64,000 nucleotides of DNA from CP2-2F sp034436355 (GCA_034436355.1 DAOTVQ010000035.1:122392-186391), one strand, 5' to 3'; positions 32,511-41,793 are shown, numbered from the stretch's first letter. Notes: generated from the sequence alone by a model not told the origin. Translations and numbers: made by a program.

Positions 32511-34301
32511 TTAGTTGCCGCGTGCGGCAAGCTGTGCAGCTTGGTCAATGCGGCGCGATTCCCAGTGTGGACCGCCGAACAGACCATCGGTATCGAAGAA
32601 GCCACTGTACCACGGCTTGACCATGAAGATGTTAATGCGAAGGAACAGCGGTGCAATCGGGAAGTTGCCTTCGTAGCCGAAGAACAGTTCTTCCAGTTCG
32701 CGGTAGAGTGCTTCACGGGTTGCCGGATCAGTTTCGCGGGCAGCCTGATCAATCTTGGCATCAATCACGTCGTCGCAGGGGCGCATGAAGCTGTTCTCAG
32801 CCTTGCAGCTTAGCACGTCGTGCATCCAGTTGTGACCATCGGGATAGTCAGGGCCCCAGCCGAGCGTGAACATATTCGGGCGCTGTGCGGTTGGCACATC
32901 CGAACGGATGGAGCGCAGCAGCACGGTGAATTCGTTCTCTTCGATGATGATCTTCTCACGCGGGCAGCCTAAATGCGTGTTGGCGGCGTTCTGCAAATAC
33001 TCACCCCAGTCGCTGGCGCCCTGATAGGCAAGCAGCGTCACTTCGGGGAAGCCTTCACAGTTTGGATAGCCGGCACGTTCCATTTCCTGCTTGGCAAATT
33101 CAGGGTCAAAGCCGGGTGTATCAGGCTGACCGATGCCCACTTCGTTGATCGGCACAGCACCACGGATGCCGGGCGGCATGAAGTGCGCCATTGGCACACC
33201 ACGCCCTTGCTGAATTTCGGTCACGAAGGTCTGGCGGTCGAGCATGGCACTGAAAGCGCGGCGCACATGCACGTTATCGAACGGTGGCTTGTCGTACATG
33301 AAGCCAAAGTAGAATACGGCGAGATCGCTGTTCTGGCGCAGTTCTTGGCTCAGCTCAGGGTCTTGGCGAACACGCTGCAATTCAGCGGTTGGCACACCGG
33401 CTGTGTCAATTTGGTTGGATTGGTAGAGCGACCAGATCGTGCCGCCGTCGTTAACGACCAGCGTGCTGACGCGCTCAATGTTGCCGCCGTAGTTATCGTT
33501 CACATCTTCGGGATAGAGTGGATTCTTGATGAAGACGCGGCTCACATTGCGATCCCATTCCTGAAGCATGAATGGCCCGTTGGTGATGATGTTGCCGGGT
33601 TCAATCCACTGCTGACCGAATTCCTCAATTGCCTCCCGCGGGGCAGCGCGGAACACCCACATGCCGCTGGCGGGCAGGAAGAAGCCGAGCGCGCCTTGCG
33701 TGGTCACTTCCAACTGCGAATCGCTGAGCGCCACCACACCGAGTTGTTCAAAATCGGCATCGGTGATGTCGGCAGCATCCTTGTTGAAGGTCACATCGCA
33801 GCCCTTGATCATGGCAGCCGCCACCGAGCTATAGTAGCCACCGGTGCGTGGGTCGCAAGCGCGGCGAATGCCATACACAAAGTCTTGCGCCACCACCTTA
33901 CGGATTTCGGTGGTCTCGCCCGTGGCAGGGTTGTAGCGCACCCACGGAATATCCGTGCGGAGCGTAAACGTCCACACATCGCCGGCGTCATTCACTTCCC
34001 AGCTGGTGGCAACTTCAGCGCGTACAGCGGTGGTCTGTGGATCAAGGTCGGTCAGACCGAGAAACAGGTTTTCAATGGGTGGAATCGAAATGGAGTCTTC
34101 AGCAATTTGTGGGTCTAGGGTTGAAATCAAACCAGTGGTTGCGCCATAAATGGTGACAGGCTCGGTTGCCTGTGCCAACGGGCTAACCAACACCATTGTG
34201 CTTTCGCCCGCAACGTTTGCAGCACTCACAGCGCTCATGGGCGCAAGGGCGAGTGCAGCCAACATCAGGATGGGCAGCACCTGCATAAACTTTTTTGCCA
34301 T
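32511..34301 (-). CDS. peptide/solute-binding protein of ABC transporter (SBP family 5), copy 2
   Basis: A 596-residue protein starting at ATG 34301 with GGAGGA upstream; a longer frame to 34556 exists but its first 85 residues read through the promoter. Signal peptide about 1-28 (ends SAVSAAN), no lipobox. The mature part matches copy 1 almost block for block: IENLFLGLTDLDPQT, VRYNPATGETTEIRKVVAQD, FVYGIRRACDPRTGGYYSS, MWVFRAAPREAIEEFGQQW, VHVRRAFSAMLDRQTFVTE, PDTPGFDPEFAKQEMERAGY and HWESRRIDQAAQLAARG. Clear tandem duplication; divergence suggests different ligands. No transporter partners adjacent. Confidence 0.93.
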   Translation of the reverse strand: MAKKFMQVLPILMLAALALAPMSAVSAANVAGESTMVLVSPLAQATEPVTIYGATTGLISTLDPQIAEDSISIPPIENLFLGLTDLDPQTTAVRAEVATSWEVNDAGDVWTFTLRTDIPWVRYNPATGETTEIRKVVAQDFVYGIRRACDPRTGGYYSSVAAAMIKGCDVTFNKDAADITDADFEQLGVVALSDSQLEVTTQGALGFFLPASGMWVFRAAPREAIEEFGQQWIEPGNIITNGPFMLQEWDRNVSRVFIKNPLYPEDVNDNYGGNIERVSTLVVNDGGTIWSLYQSNQIDTAGVPTAELQRVRQDPELSQELRQNSDLAVFYFGFMYDKPPFDNVHVRRAFSAMLDRQTFVTEIQQGRGVPMAHFMPPGIRGAVPINEVGIGQPDTPGFDPEFAKQEMERAGYPNCEGFPEVTLLAYQGASDWGEYLQNAANTHLGCPREKIIIEENEFTVLLRSIRSDVPTAQRPNMFTLGWGPDYPDGHNWMHDVLSCKAENSFMRPCDDVIDAKIDQAARETDPATREALYRELEELFFGYEGNFPIAPLFLRINIFMVKPWYSGFFDTDGLFGGPHWESRRIDQAAQLAARGN

Positions 34302-34368
34302 ATGGCAAATCCTCCACTTAAAAACTTTGGACAAGCAGACCTGCGCTGAACAGCGCAAGAATAGCTTG

Positions 34369-34398
34369 ACTATAGCGAAAGATGGCTTGATCGTGCAA
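34369..34398 (-). promoter_or_regulatory. promoter of the second binding-protein gene
   Basis: On the minus strand TTGCAC (34398-34393), 18-base spacer, TATAGT (34374-34369). The transcript leader of about 60 bases contains the perfect palindrome GCGCTGTTCAGCGC (34343-34356), a possible stabilising hairpin. Confidence 0.55.
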
Positions 34399-34533
34399 GT
34401 GGCAGTTGGCACAGGCAGTGAGAAACTGATTAAAAAGCCAACCATCCTTAAAAAGTCCTGCTTTGTGAAATCTGTGACAAACTTCTTATGAAAATATGAC
34501 GCTGAGCGGGTAAACGAGCGTTCGGTAGTGTCG

Positions 34534-34539
34534 TATAAT
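34534..34539 (+). promoter_or_regulatory. -10 element before the DUF2917-like gene
   Basis: Perfect TATAAT with a second TATATA 6 bases on; no strong -35 hexamer. The predicted start lies about 40 bases before the chosen ATG at 34587. Confidence 0.4.
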
Positions 34540-34586
34540 TGGTATATAGAAAACAAGACGGCACCTCGGTGCTGAAGGAAATGACC

Positions 34587-34862
34587 ATGACCAAGCTAAC
34601 CCGTGAAAGCGCAGCCATCACCCTTGACCCTGAAGCATTCGCACCCAACAGCGAATTCGTGCTGATTAAGAACTCTGCCTACCGCCTGCCGCAGGGCGTC
34701 CGTCAGGTGCAGGTGGTGACAGGCTGCGCGTGGATTTCGATCAATGGTCAAGATATGTTTGTCTATGCAGGTGAGAAAGCCGAACTACCCGCTGGTGGGC
34801 AGGATGGCGCCGTGATCTCCGCCATAGATCGCAAGCCGCTGCTGATTGCGTTCACTTTGTAA
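34587..34862 (+). CDS. small DUF2917-like protein
   Basis: About 91 residues, starting at ATG 34587 with GAAGGAA upstream (ATG 34581 and a longer frame from 34539 are possible). The core PQGVRQVQVVTGCAWISING followed by QDMFVYAGEKAELP resembles DUF2917, a small cupin-like beta protein of unknown role in which the 'G.aW.t..g.D..l..Ge.......' pattern is typical. It is monocistronic, with a promoter before and a hairpin terminator after it. Confidence 0.65.
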   Translation: MTKLTRESAAITLDPEAFAPNSEFVLIKNSAYRLPQGVRQVQVVTGCAWISINGQDMFVYAGEKAELPAGGQDGAVISAIDRKPLLIAFTL

Positions 34863-34894
34863 CAACATTCCCTGAACGGCTGTGCTAGAATAGA

Positions 34895-34924
34895 GAGGTG
34901 TGCCATCTGCGGCGCGCCTCTTTT
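34895..34924 (+). terminator. hairpin and T-run after the DUF2917-like gene
   Basis: GAGGTGTGCC (34895-34904) and GGCGCGCCTC (34911-34920) pair in 10 bp with two G-U pairs around ATCTGC, followed by TTTT. TGCTAGAAT (34883-34891) just before could be an extended -10 promoter of the next gene, in which case the hairpin would sit in that gene's leader. Confidence 0.6.
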
Positions 34925-34953
34925 CGTTGGCATTAACCTGAGATAAATCCATC

Positions 34954-36078
34954 GTGGAAAAGCCAAGCCATCGCCTGCTGTTATATTTGTTGTCAAGCCT
35001 TGTGATTGTTTTGGTGGGCATTCTCAGCTTTACTGTTCCCGGCGCCTTGCGCGGCATGGAACAGGCTGCCCAAGTCCGCCAAACCGCCCTTGTCGAGCGC
35101 GACCTGAATGCCACGGTTGAAAGTCGGCTTGCCGTCATGAGAGATCAGGTAGATCGAGATCGGACTGCACAGGCAGTCATCGGGCAAATCACTGCTGTTT
35201 GGCAAGCCCAAACTGCCACCTATGCCGCCCTAAGCGCGACAGCCGACCAGTTGGCGCGGGATGCTACCGCCAATGCCGAGTCGCTCTACAACACTGCCAC
35301 CGCCGCACCGCAGCGCACCGCAACTGCCTATGCGCTCGCCACCGCCACACCGCAAGCACAAACCGCTACGGCTGCCGCCTTTCAAACCGCCACCGCCGAG
35401 ACGCTTGGTAGCGCTGCCCTTGCCACCCGCGCCGCCCAAGTTGCCACGCTCAGTGCGGCGGAAACCGCCCTTGCCGATGTGCAGGCGCAGCGCACCGCCA
35501 CCGCCGTAGCCGTTACCACACTCAGCGCAGCGCGTGAGGCAGCCCTTCGCAATGCTGCACCGCTTGGCGCCCAAAATGCCGTCGATCTCAAAGAAATCCT
35601 GAGCCTGAAGCACACCTTGCCCATTAGCGATATTGAGGTGAGCGCTGATAGCCTGCTGGCAGCCGGCATCGCCCGTGATCAGATTTTGGTGTGGACGCTG
35701 CGCGATGGCAACTTGCTTCAAACCTTGTCACATGGCGGCGTGACGGTTAATCACTTTGCCTTCTCGCCAAACAGCCGCCAAATTGCTGCGGTGCTGGAAG
35801 ATGGCACGCTTTGGCTGTGGCAAATTGGCAACGGGACGCCACGCGTGCTAAAGCACCACGCCGAACCGATCTTCCGTGTGGCGTTTAGCCCTGATGGGCG
35901 TTTGCTGGCAACGGCGGGCGGCGATAAAACCGTGATCTGGTCGGTGGCAGAGCTGACGGTTTTGGCAGAACTCAGCGGGTGGGCGTGGGATGTAGTCTTC
36001 TCCAGCGGCGGGCGCTATGTGATCACGACGGGCGATGATGGCAGCCTGCGCGTATGGGGCGTGCCTGTGGTCAGGTAG
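34954..36078 (+). CDS. membrane-anchored WD40-repeat protein with Ala/Thr-rich coiled stalk
   Basis: A 374-residue protein starting at GTG 34954. An N-terminal TM segment (about residues 9-31) is followed by a 170-residue Ala/Thr/Gln-rich helical stalk (repeats of ATA, AQT and AET), then a C-terminal partial beta-propeller with WD40-like blades: ILVWTLRDGNLLQTLSHGGV, LWLWQIGNGTPRVLKHHAEP, VIWSVAELTVLAEL and GSLRVWGVPV. Only four or so blades are visible, fewer than a closed seven-bladed propeller. Probably an extracellular or periplasmic scaffold; partner unknown. The low-complexity stalk suggests expansion by repeats. Confidence 0.78.
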   Translation: MEKPSHRLLLYLLSSLVIVLVGILSFTVPGALRGMEQAAQVRQTALVERDLNATVESRLAVMRDQVDRDRTAQAVIGQITAVWQAQTATYAALSATADQLARDATANAESLYNTATAAPQRTATAYALATATPQAQTATAAAFQTATAETLGSAALATRAAQVATLSAAETALADVQAQRTATAVAVTTLSAAREAALRNAAPLGAQNAVDLKEILSLKHTLPISDIEVSADSLLAAGIARDQILVWTLRDGNLLQTLSHGGVTVNHFAFSPNSRQIAAVLEDGTLWLWQIGNGTPRVLKHHAEPIFRVAFSPDGRLLATAGGDKTVIWSVAELTVLAELSGWAWDVVFSSGGRYVITTGDDGSLRVWGVPVVR

Positions 36079-36111
36079 GTTCGGCGTGGCGCTCCGCATG
36101 GGCTTAGCGCT

Positions 36112-36140
36112 TTGAGGATGCTTCCGCCATGCGTTATACT
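36112..36140 (+). promoter_or_regulatory. promoter of the DUF72-HD gene pair
   Basis: TTGAGG (36112-36117), 17-base spacer, TATACT (36135-36140). Both hexamers match well and the spacing is ideal; transcription would start about 25 bases before the DUF72 start codon. Confidence 0.6.
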
Positions 36141-36171
36141 TGGTTAGTATCCATAGGCTGAGGTGATCATC

Positions 36172-37029
36172 GTGCTGTATGTGGGCTGTGCGGTCTGGGC
36201 GTATGACGGCTGGGCGGGGACGTTTTATCCGCACGCGCTGCCCAAAGAGGCGCGCCTGAGCGCCTATGCCAAACGTCTGACCGCCGTTGAGGTGAACAGC
36301 ACCTTTTACGCGGTGCCGCCGCTGGCAACCGTGCAGCGTTGGGCAGCCGAGACGCCCACCACCTTCCGCTTCTGTCCAAAATTCCCGCGTGCCATCACGC
36401 ATACGGCGCACCTGCACGATGTGCGCGCCCAAACAGGCACTTTTCTAGGTGTGATGCGTGGGCTGGGCGAGCGTCTTGCGCCGCTGATGCTGCAATTGCC
36501 GCCTAGCTTCAGCCCGAATAAGCGCCGTGTGCTGTCCGACTATCTGGATAGCTTGCCCAACGATTTGGAGATCACGGTTGAGGTGCGCCACAAGGATTGG
36601 TTCACGCCTGAAAACAGCGCGCACCTTGCCGATCTGCTGGCAGAACATGGCGCAGCGCGCATTGCCTTTGATAGCCGCCCGATCTACGCCAGCAGCGCAC
36701 CAGAAGCAGTGCTTGGGCAAGAGAAAAAGCCTGCTGTGCCGCTCTATGACGAAGCGACGCAACCCTTCGTCTTGGTGCGCTACATCGGCAGCCCGATCCC
36801 TGAAGAAAACGCGCCATACCTCAGCTTTTGGGCAGCGCGCATCGCGGCGTGGCTGGCAGAAGGACGGCGCGTCTATTTTTTTGCCCACTGCCCACGCGAA
36901 GAAAACTCGCCCGCCCTTGCCCGTGATTTGTATGCGCGTGTGCGCGCTCAGGCAGACTTGCCGCCGCTGCTGTGGGATACCCTTGAACAGCCACACACCA
37001 CTGATCTTTCGCAACTGACGCTTTTCTGA
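36172..37029 (+). CDS. DUF72 family protein
   Basis: A 285-residue TIM-barrel-like DUF72 (YecE) protein. LYVGCAVWAYDGWAGTFYP at the N-terminus, AVEVNSTFYAVPPLATVQRW, FRFCPKFPRAITH, LPPSFSPN and TVEVRHKDW are the family's conserved blocks. The biochemical function of DUF72 is not established; nuclease or metal-enzyme roles have been suggested. I chose GTG 36172, with GAGG 8 bases before, over GTG 36163, which overlaps that site. The HD-domain gene follows after 14 bases. Confidence 0.88.
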   Translation: MLYVGCAVWAYDGWAGTFYPHALPKEARLSAYAKRLTAVEVNSTFYAVPPLATVQRWAAETPTTFRFCPKFPRAITHTAHLHDVRAQTGTFLGVMRGLGERLAPLMLQLPPSFSPNKRRVLSDYLDSLPNDLEITVEVRHKDWFTPENSAHLADLLAEHGAARIAFDSRPIYASSAPEAVLGQEKKPAVPLYDEATQPFVLVRYIGSPIPEENAPYLSFWAARIAAWLAEGRRVYFFAHCPREENSPALARDLYARVRAQADLPPLLWDTLEQPHTTDLSQLTLF

Positions 37030-37043
37030 ACTAGGTTCACACA

Positions 37044-37781
37044 ATGCTCACCCAACACACCGAACTCATCACCCAGTTAACCGCCGCTGAAAGTGCGCCA
37101 TTGTTCAGCGCTGCCGCCTGGTGCGACTATTTGGGCGCGGAAAACACCACCAACCGCGCTTTTTGCGCGCAGCTTCAGCAGGAATGGCAGCCGTTCAGCG
37201 TGCCAAGTGCCGTGTGCCAAACCGTCTTGGATCGCGTGCAGATGCACCTCTCGCGCAGCGGCTTGGCATGGCAAAATGTGTGGGCGCACAGTTTGCGCGT
37301 GATCGGCAACGCGCTGCGGCTGGCAGATGAGGCAGAGATCAGTGAGGAACAAGCCTTCCTGCTGGCAGCCTTACACGATGTTGGCAAGCTGGATGAGGTG
37401 AAAACAGGCGCTTCACATGCGTTGATCGGCGCGCTTGCCACACGCCAACTGCTCTATCACCACACGGACACCTTGCCGCTGAACGTCATTGAGCGCCTTG
37501 CCGACGCCATTGCCAAGAAAGGCGCACAGCGCGATCCATTTCGGTGGCTGCTGCACGATGCCGATAAGCTCGATAAGATCGGTGCGACGGGCATTCTGCG
37601 GAGGCTATCCAGTGCTGTGGGCAAACAGCGCCCGTCTGCTGCGCTGCGCTATGTGGCAAGTGATCTGGCAGACTTTCCGCCGATGTACTATGCCGCTGCA
37701 CAGCAGCTTGCCGACCTCAAGCGCGGCTTCACCGAGCAGTTTTTAGGGCAAGCTGCCGCACTGCTGAGACAGCCTACCTAA
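37044..37781 (+). CDS. HD-domain phosphohydrolase
   Basis: A 245-residue protein with an HD metal-dependent phosphohydrolase domain: HSLRVIGNALRLADEAEI, then ALHDVGKLDEVKTGASHALIG (the HD pair at about residues 111-112), YHHTD and the final LLHDADKLDKIGATG. Such enzymes act on nucleotides or phosphate esters; the pattern with a second DAD/K motif is found in YfbR/YpgQ-like HD proteins. Likely co-transcribed with the DUF72 gene. It ends 2 bases before the convergent phosphatase gene. Confidence 0.85.
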   Translation: MLTQHTELITQLTAAESAPLFSAAAWCDYLGAENTTNRAFCAQLQQEWQPFSVPSAVCQTVLDRVQMHLSRSGLAWQNVWAHSLRVIGNALRLADEAEISEEQAFLLAALHDVGKLDEVKTGASHALIGALATRQLLYHHTDTLPLNVIERLADAIAKKGAQRDPFRWLLHDADKLDKIGATGILRRLSSAVGKQRPSAALRYVASDLADFPPMYYAAAQQLADLKRGFTEQFLGQAAALLRQPT

Positions 37782-37783
37782 GG

Positions 37784-38671
37784 CTATTCTAAGAAAATCT
37801 CCCGCAAGCGTGCCAACGTCTCGGCACTGACGCCTGCTTTTTGCAGCAGATACGCCTCAAGGCTGCCGCATTCCTCACGAATGGCAGCCAGTGCCGCCTC
37901 TAGGTAAGCAGGATCGCTCACCAACATCGGTTGAAGGTCGTCTAAGGTTAGGCGCACAGCGCGTAAGCGGTGTGCTTGCGGCTCGGTTGCCTTGCGGAAC
38001 TCGGCATAGAAGAAATTGCTCAAGCTGTAATCGGCAAGGATCAACTCATCCGAGACGCCCAACGCGCCAAGCAACAGCGCCGCCAAGATGCCCGTGCGAT
38101 CCTTCCCCGCGCTGCAATGAAACAGCGCGGGCAGGTTTTCAGGCTGAGCAAAGCGCGTGATCGCCGCACCAAAAACGTGCGCCTTCTGACGCACGAACAT
38201 CTGGTAGGTCTCGATCATCACCGCATCCAGCCGATGCCGATCAAACAAGAAGGTGCGCGCCTTCACCGCCGATTCATCCTGCTGGATGACGGGCAGCCGC
38301 CAGAGTTCTGCGCCTTCAAAGGGCGTGTCCGGCGCCACCTCAGACTCGTAATCCGTGCGTAGATCGCAGACCAACTTCACACCCAACGTGCGCAGCTTGG
38401 CAACATCCTTCGGGCTGAGGTCGCTCAGGGCGCCCGAACGGTAGAGCAAGCCGCGCCGCACATAACGTCCATCCATGGTTGGGTAGCCGCCAAAATCGCG
38501 GAAGTTTGGCACGCCTTCAAAGGTGATGGCACGCCCTTCGATCAGCGATGGGTCAATGATCAGGGCGTGCGGCGGCGGAAAGGTGCGTTTCTTCTGCCCA
38601 CGCAGCTTGTTGTAAACCAGCACACCACTCACCACACTCAGGGTGAGCGCTGCCCGCACGAAATTCTTCAT
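37784..38671 (-). CDS. tyrosine/dual-specificity-type protein phosphatase
   Basis: About 295 residues. An N-terminal hydrophobic stretch (FVRAALTLSVVSGVLVY, about 4-20) may anchor it. The catalytic loop is FHCSAGKDRTGILAALLLG (HCx5R with nucleophilic Cys), preceded by PNFRDFGGYPTMDGRYVRRG and VKLVCDLRTDYE. This is the fold of Y_phosphatase3 proteins that dephosphorylate phosphotyrosine, phospholipid or nucleotide substrates. ATG 38671 follows the HerA-like gene's TGA as TGATG (a GTG at 38674 is also possible), which indicates translational coupling. Confidence 0.88.
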   Translation of the reverse strand: MKNFVRAALTLSVVSGVLVYNKLRGQKKRTFPPPHALIIDPSLIEGRAITFEGVPNFRDFGGYPTMDGRYVRRGLLYRSGALSDLSPKDVAKLRTLGVKLVCDLRTDYESEVAPDTPFEGAELWRLPVIQQDESAVKARTFLFDRHRLDAVMIETYQMFVRQKAHVFGAAITRFAQPENLPALFHCSAGKDRTGILAALLLGALGVSDELILADYSLSNFFYAEFRKATEPQAHRLRAVRLTLDDLQPMLVSDPAYLEAALAAIREECGSLEAYLLQKAGVSAETLARLREIFLE

Positions 38672-41600
38672 CACGGCACATCCTGAAGGCGTTGGGCGCC
38701 TGCCAACGTACCATCAAAGCCAAGCAGCGTGATCGCCTGCCCGTTGACTACCACATACCACAATGGTACCCAACCGATGCCGAATGCCTCTAGAGCGATG
38801 TCTTTCTTGAAGGGCTTAATGCGGTATTCTTCGACCGTCTGGGCGATCTTGCGCCACTTCTCGTTAATCTCGTGCAGGGTGTTCTGCAGGCGCTCTTGCT
38901 CTGCCTCCACCTGATCTTCAAGCTGCTGGATGGTTAATTCAGCGGCACTCATACGCTCTTGCGATTGCTTCTTGAAGCGGCGCGCACGGCTCACCCGCGA
39001 AAGCGTGTAGGAAGTCCGCCCGCGCAGCAGGCTCATGACCGCCTCACCGGTCGTATAGAGGTCTTCGCGGCGCAGCTCATCCAGCGACGATTTTTCGCCC
39101 TCCAGTTGGCGCATGGCGCGCTGAAGGCGCAGTTCAAGGTCGGCAAAGACCTTATCGGCACGCGAAGTTGCCGCATCAATTTCGGCATCGCGCCGCTCAC
39201 GGGCAAGCTGGCTGGCGCGGTTCACAAAGTCGCGCTGATCTTCACCGGGCTTGCCGTATAGATCAAGCACGCTGTTGTAGGGCAGCACCAACGAGGCACT
39301 GCGCGAGACGAAATCAATCACCTCATCGCGCAGGGCGCGCATCCGCTTAGAATCGGTCATGCCGGCAGAAGGTGAGCCATAGGCAGCCTCACCGAACGGC
39401 TCATTGGCAAGCTGATCAAGGTCGACCGGCGGCGCTTGGAACTGACTCCAGCGCACAAAGCCTGCAATCGGCACGTCTGGCACGTGGAATGCCCAGTGTT
39501 GGTCAGCTTCCGCGCCACTCTTCCGATCAAGGTAGCGCACGCCAATCTGGGCAAATAGCACAGGGCGGTAGAGCAACTGCGCGCCGCCAAAAGCACTCTG
39601 CACAATGCCGTTGCGCGTCTCCCACTGCTTGATCGCCTGTTGAACAGAGATCAGGATGGGCAAGTAATATTGCGCCACACCCGAAGGCAGCGAGACTTGG
39701 CGCGGCTCATAGCCGCTGGGCAAGTTGGGCGCACGCAGAGTCTGCGAGGCACTCTGTGGCGGCGGCGTGAAGCCTGCGCCAATGGGCATGGTTTCGCCGC
39801 CAAAGTGCGATTCGGCGGGCGGCAGCACGGGCGGCGCAGCAGAGGTAGTAGGCGGCGTGGGCAGCGGGGTTGCCGAAGGCGCGTTCCAGAACGCTTTATC
39901 GTCGGCGGGCGCTGTGCTTTGCTGCGTGCTGCCTGTGGGCGGCGGCGGCGTACGCGAAAGCGAAACGCCAAACGGGTTGGTCGGCTCTACGGAACGGCTG
40001 GCGGGCAAACTGGGCGGCGCGCCGCGCTGCTGTGCTTCTTGCACCAAGCGTTCAACGTAGGTATAGCGCGGCGGCGTCAGCTGAACACTGCCGGGGCGCG
40101 GTGGCGTGCGTAGCTGTTCATCGGGCAGGGTTGGTGGTGGCGGCGGTGGCGTGCGCGGCTGATCATCGGGTAAGGTTGGCGGTGGCGCAGCACTGGCAGA
40201 CGGCTGAACGCTCACTTGAGGTGAGGCAGGCGGCATACTGCCGGTCAGGTTCACCGAGTTGCCAAGCGCGGGCGGTGTGGCAGGCGCGGAGGGCGTCACA
40301 CGCGGCGGGATGGCGCCGGTGGGCAGCGTGCGCGGATCGGGTGGTGGAATTGGCACTGGCACGTTAGCAATGCCCTGCCGCTGTTCATCCATCAGGCGGC
40401 GCACTTGCTGGCGCGTTAGGGGCCCGCGCAGGTAGGACATCGCCCAACGCGAATGCACCAGCACAGGTCCACCATCGTTGTGGACATTGTGCAGCACGAA
40501 CACACGCGGCGCCAAGCCTGAGATCAGCCGATCCAGCGTGGAAATATCCAGTTTTGAGTCGGCAGTGGCAGCCGATTCCAGCCCGCCGAGGATGCGCCGT
40601 TTATCATTATCGGTTTGCAGCTTGCCGATCAGCCATGTGCCGGCATTCGCCAAGCCTTTATAGTCAAGGTCGCCGGGATTTTGCGTTGCCAGCACCAAGC
40701 CAATGCCAAAGGCACGCGCCGTCTTGAGCAGGCGCAGCATTGGCTCTTTGGTGGGCGGGTTGCGCGGCGCCGGCGGAATATGCCCGAAAATCTCATCAAA
40801 GTAGAGGATGGCGCGCAGGCTGGTGGTGCCGCTCAGCGAGCGCATCCATGTCAGCATGTTCTCTAGGATGAGCGTAATCATGAAGCTGCGTTCGTTATCG
40901 GTCAGGTGCGCCAGATAGAAGATCGCCACTCGCGGGCGCCCTTCGGGTGTGTAGAGCAAGCGGCGCACATCGAGCGGATCGCCGCTGATCCACGTCTGGA
41001 AAGAAGGCGCTGCGATGATGTGGTTCAGTTCCTTCGCCAGCTTGAAGCGTTCGCGCTCTGGAAAGAAGGTGTTCACATCAAAGACGCCAAGGCGGCTGAA
41101 GGGCGGATTCTGCACGCGCAAGATCACGTCTTCAAGCGTCAGGTCTTCGCCGCGCCGCCAGGCTTCCTCAAAGATGTTGCTGATCAGCACATGCTCACGG
41201 TCTTTAACTGGCTCCACCTGCTTACCGATGAGCGCCATCAGCGCGGTAACAATGCCGCTGATCTGCTCACGGTGAAATTCTTCATTGCCTTCCCAGCCAT
41301 CACGCGGTGCTTGCAGCGAGGCAAGAATGCTGATCGGCAAGCCCGCGTCCGAGCCGGGCGTATAGATGCTGTATTGGGCGGCGCTTCGGGCGGCTGCCAT
41401 ACGCCCGCTGCCAATGCCCCAGCGCGCCAAGCCTTCGCGCCACTGCTGCGCCACCTCTGCGGCATATTCATCAATTTCTAGCCCGGCGCGCTGTGCATCG
41501 CTGGCATTCACCCACGGCGCAAAATCTTCAGGGCGCAGGTTGGGAAAATTCAACAACAAGTTGGTAATGTCGCCCTTGGGATCAATCACAATGGCAGGCA

Positions 41601-41793
41601 CGCCGTCTAAGACGGCTTCTTCTAGTAGGGCGATGCACATGCCCGTTTTGCCGCTGCCCGTCATGCCTACGACGACCGCGTGTGTGGTCAGATCACGTGA
41701 GTCGTAGTAGACAACCTCATCTGCAAGGCGCTGCGACTCCGGATCGTAGCGCCGCCCTAAGTAAAAGCTGGTTGGGGCTTCAATAAATGGCAT
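38671..41793 (-). CDS. HerA-like hexameric ATPase with coiled-coil C-terminus
   Basis: A 1040-residue protein. The ATPase domain (about 1-450) has Walker A GMTGSGKT at residues 43-50, IVIDPKGDITNLLL, Walker B AILYFDEIFGHIPPA and LVLATQNPGDLDYKGLANAG with arginine-finger-like segment, all typical of HerA/VirB4-type motors. A Pro/Ser/Thr-rich linker of about 200 residues (470-660) leads to a C-terminal domain with a long coiled coil (about 880-990). HerA proteins move DNA or act in repair with NurA; NurA is not adjacent. Here it is coupled to a tyrosine-phosphatase-like gene, so a non-repair role is possible. Confidence 0.88.
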   Translation of the reverse strand: MPFIEAPTSFYLGRRYDPESQRLADEVVYYDSRDLTTHAVVVGMTGSGKTGMCIALLEEAVLDGVPAIVIDPKGDITNLLLNFPNLRPEDFAPWVNASDAQRAGLEIDEYAAEVAQQWREGLARWGIGSGRMAAARSAAQYSIYTPGSDAGLPISILASLQAPRDGWEGNEEFHREQISGIVTALMALIGKQVEPVKDREHVLISNIFEEAWRRGEDLTLEDVILRVQNPPFSRLGVFDVNTFFPERERFKLAKELNHIIAAPSFQTWISGDPLDVRRLLYTPEGRPRVAIFYLAHLTDNERSFMITLILENMLTWMRSLSGTTSLRAILYFDEIFGHIPPAPRNPPTKEPMLRLLKTARAFGIGLVLATQNPGDLDYKGLANAGTWLIGKLQTDNDKRRILGGLESAATADSKLDISTLDRLISGLAPRVFVLHNVHNDGGPVLVHSRWAMSYLRGPLTRQQVRRLMDEQRQGIANVPVPIPPPDPRTLPTGAIPPRVTPSAPATPPALGNSVNLTGSMPPASPQVSVQPSASAAPPPTLPDDQPRTPPPPPPTLPDEQLRTPPRPGSVQLTPPRYTYVERLVQEAQQRGAPPSLPASRSVEPTNPFGVSLSRTPPPPTGSTQQSTAPADDKAFWNAPSATPLPTPPTTSAAPPVLPPAESHFGGETMPIGAGFTPPPQSASQTLRAPNLPSGYEPRQVSLPSGVAQYYLPILISVQQAIKQWETRNGIVQSAFGGAQLLYRPVLFAQIGVRYLDRKSGAEADQHWAFHVPDVPIAGFVRWSQFQAPPVDLDQLANEPFGEAAYGSPSAGMTDSKRMRALRDEVIDFVSRSASLVLPYNSVLDLYGKPGEDQRDFVNRASQLARERRDAEIDAATSRADKVFADLELRLQRAMRQLEGEKSSLDELRREDLYTTGEAVMSLLRGRTSYTLSRVSRARRFKKQSQERMSAAELTIQQLEDQVEAEQERLQNTLHEINEKWRKIAQTVEEYRIKPFKKDIALEAFGIGWVPLWYVVVNGQAITLLGFDGTLAGAQRLQDVP

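Noticed and set aside
32973..34118. A 381-codon open frame on the plus strand opposite the second peptide-binding protein gene
   Set aside because: It is the reverse-frame shadow of a strongly recognised gene in G+C-rich DNA; its product has no family features. The same holds for 10210-11088 opposite ftsA and 31445-32083 opposite the first binding protein.
34302..34556. N-terminal extension of the second peptide-binding protein (start 34556)
   Set aside because: The extension covers a promoter and lacks a signal peptide; ATG 34301 has GGAGGA and is followed by a clear signal sequence.
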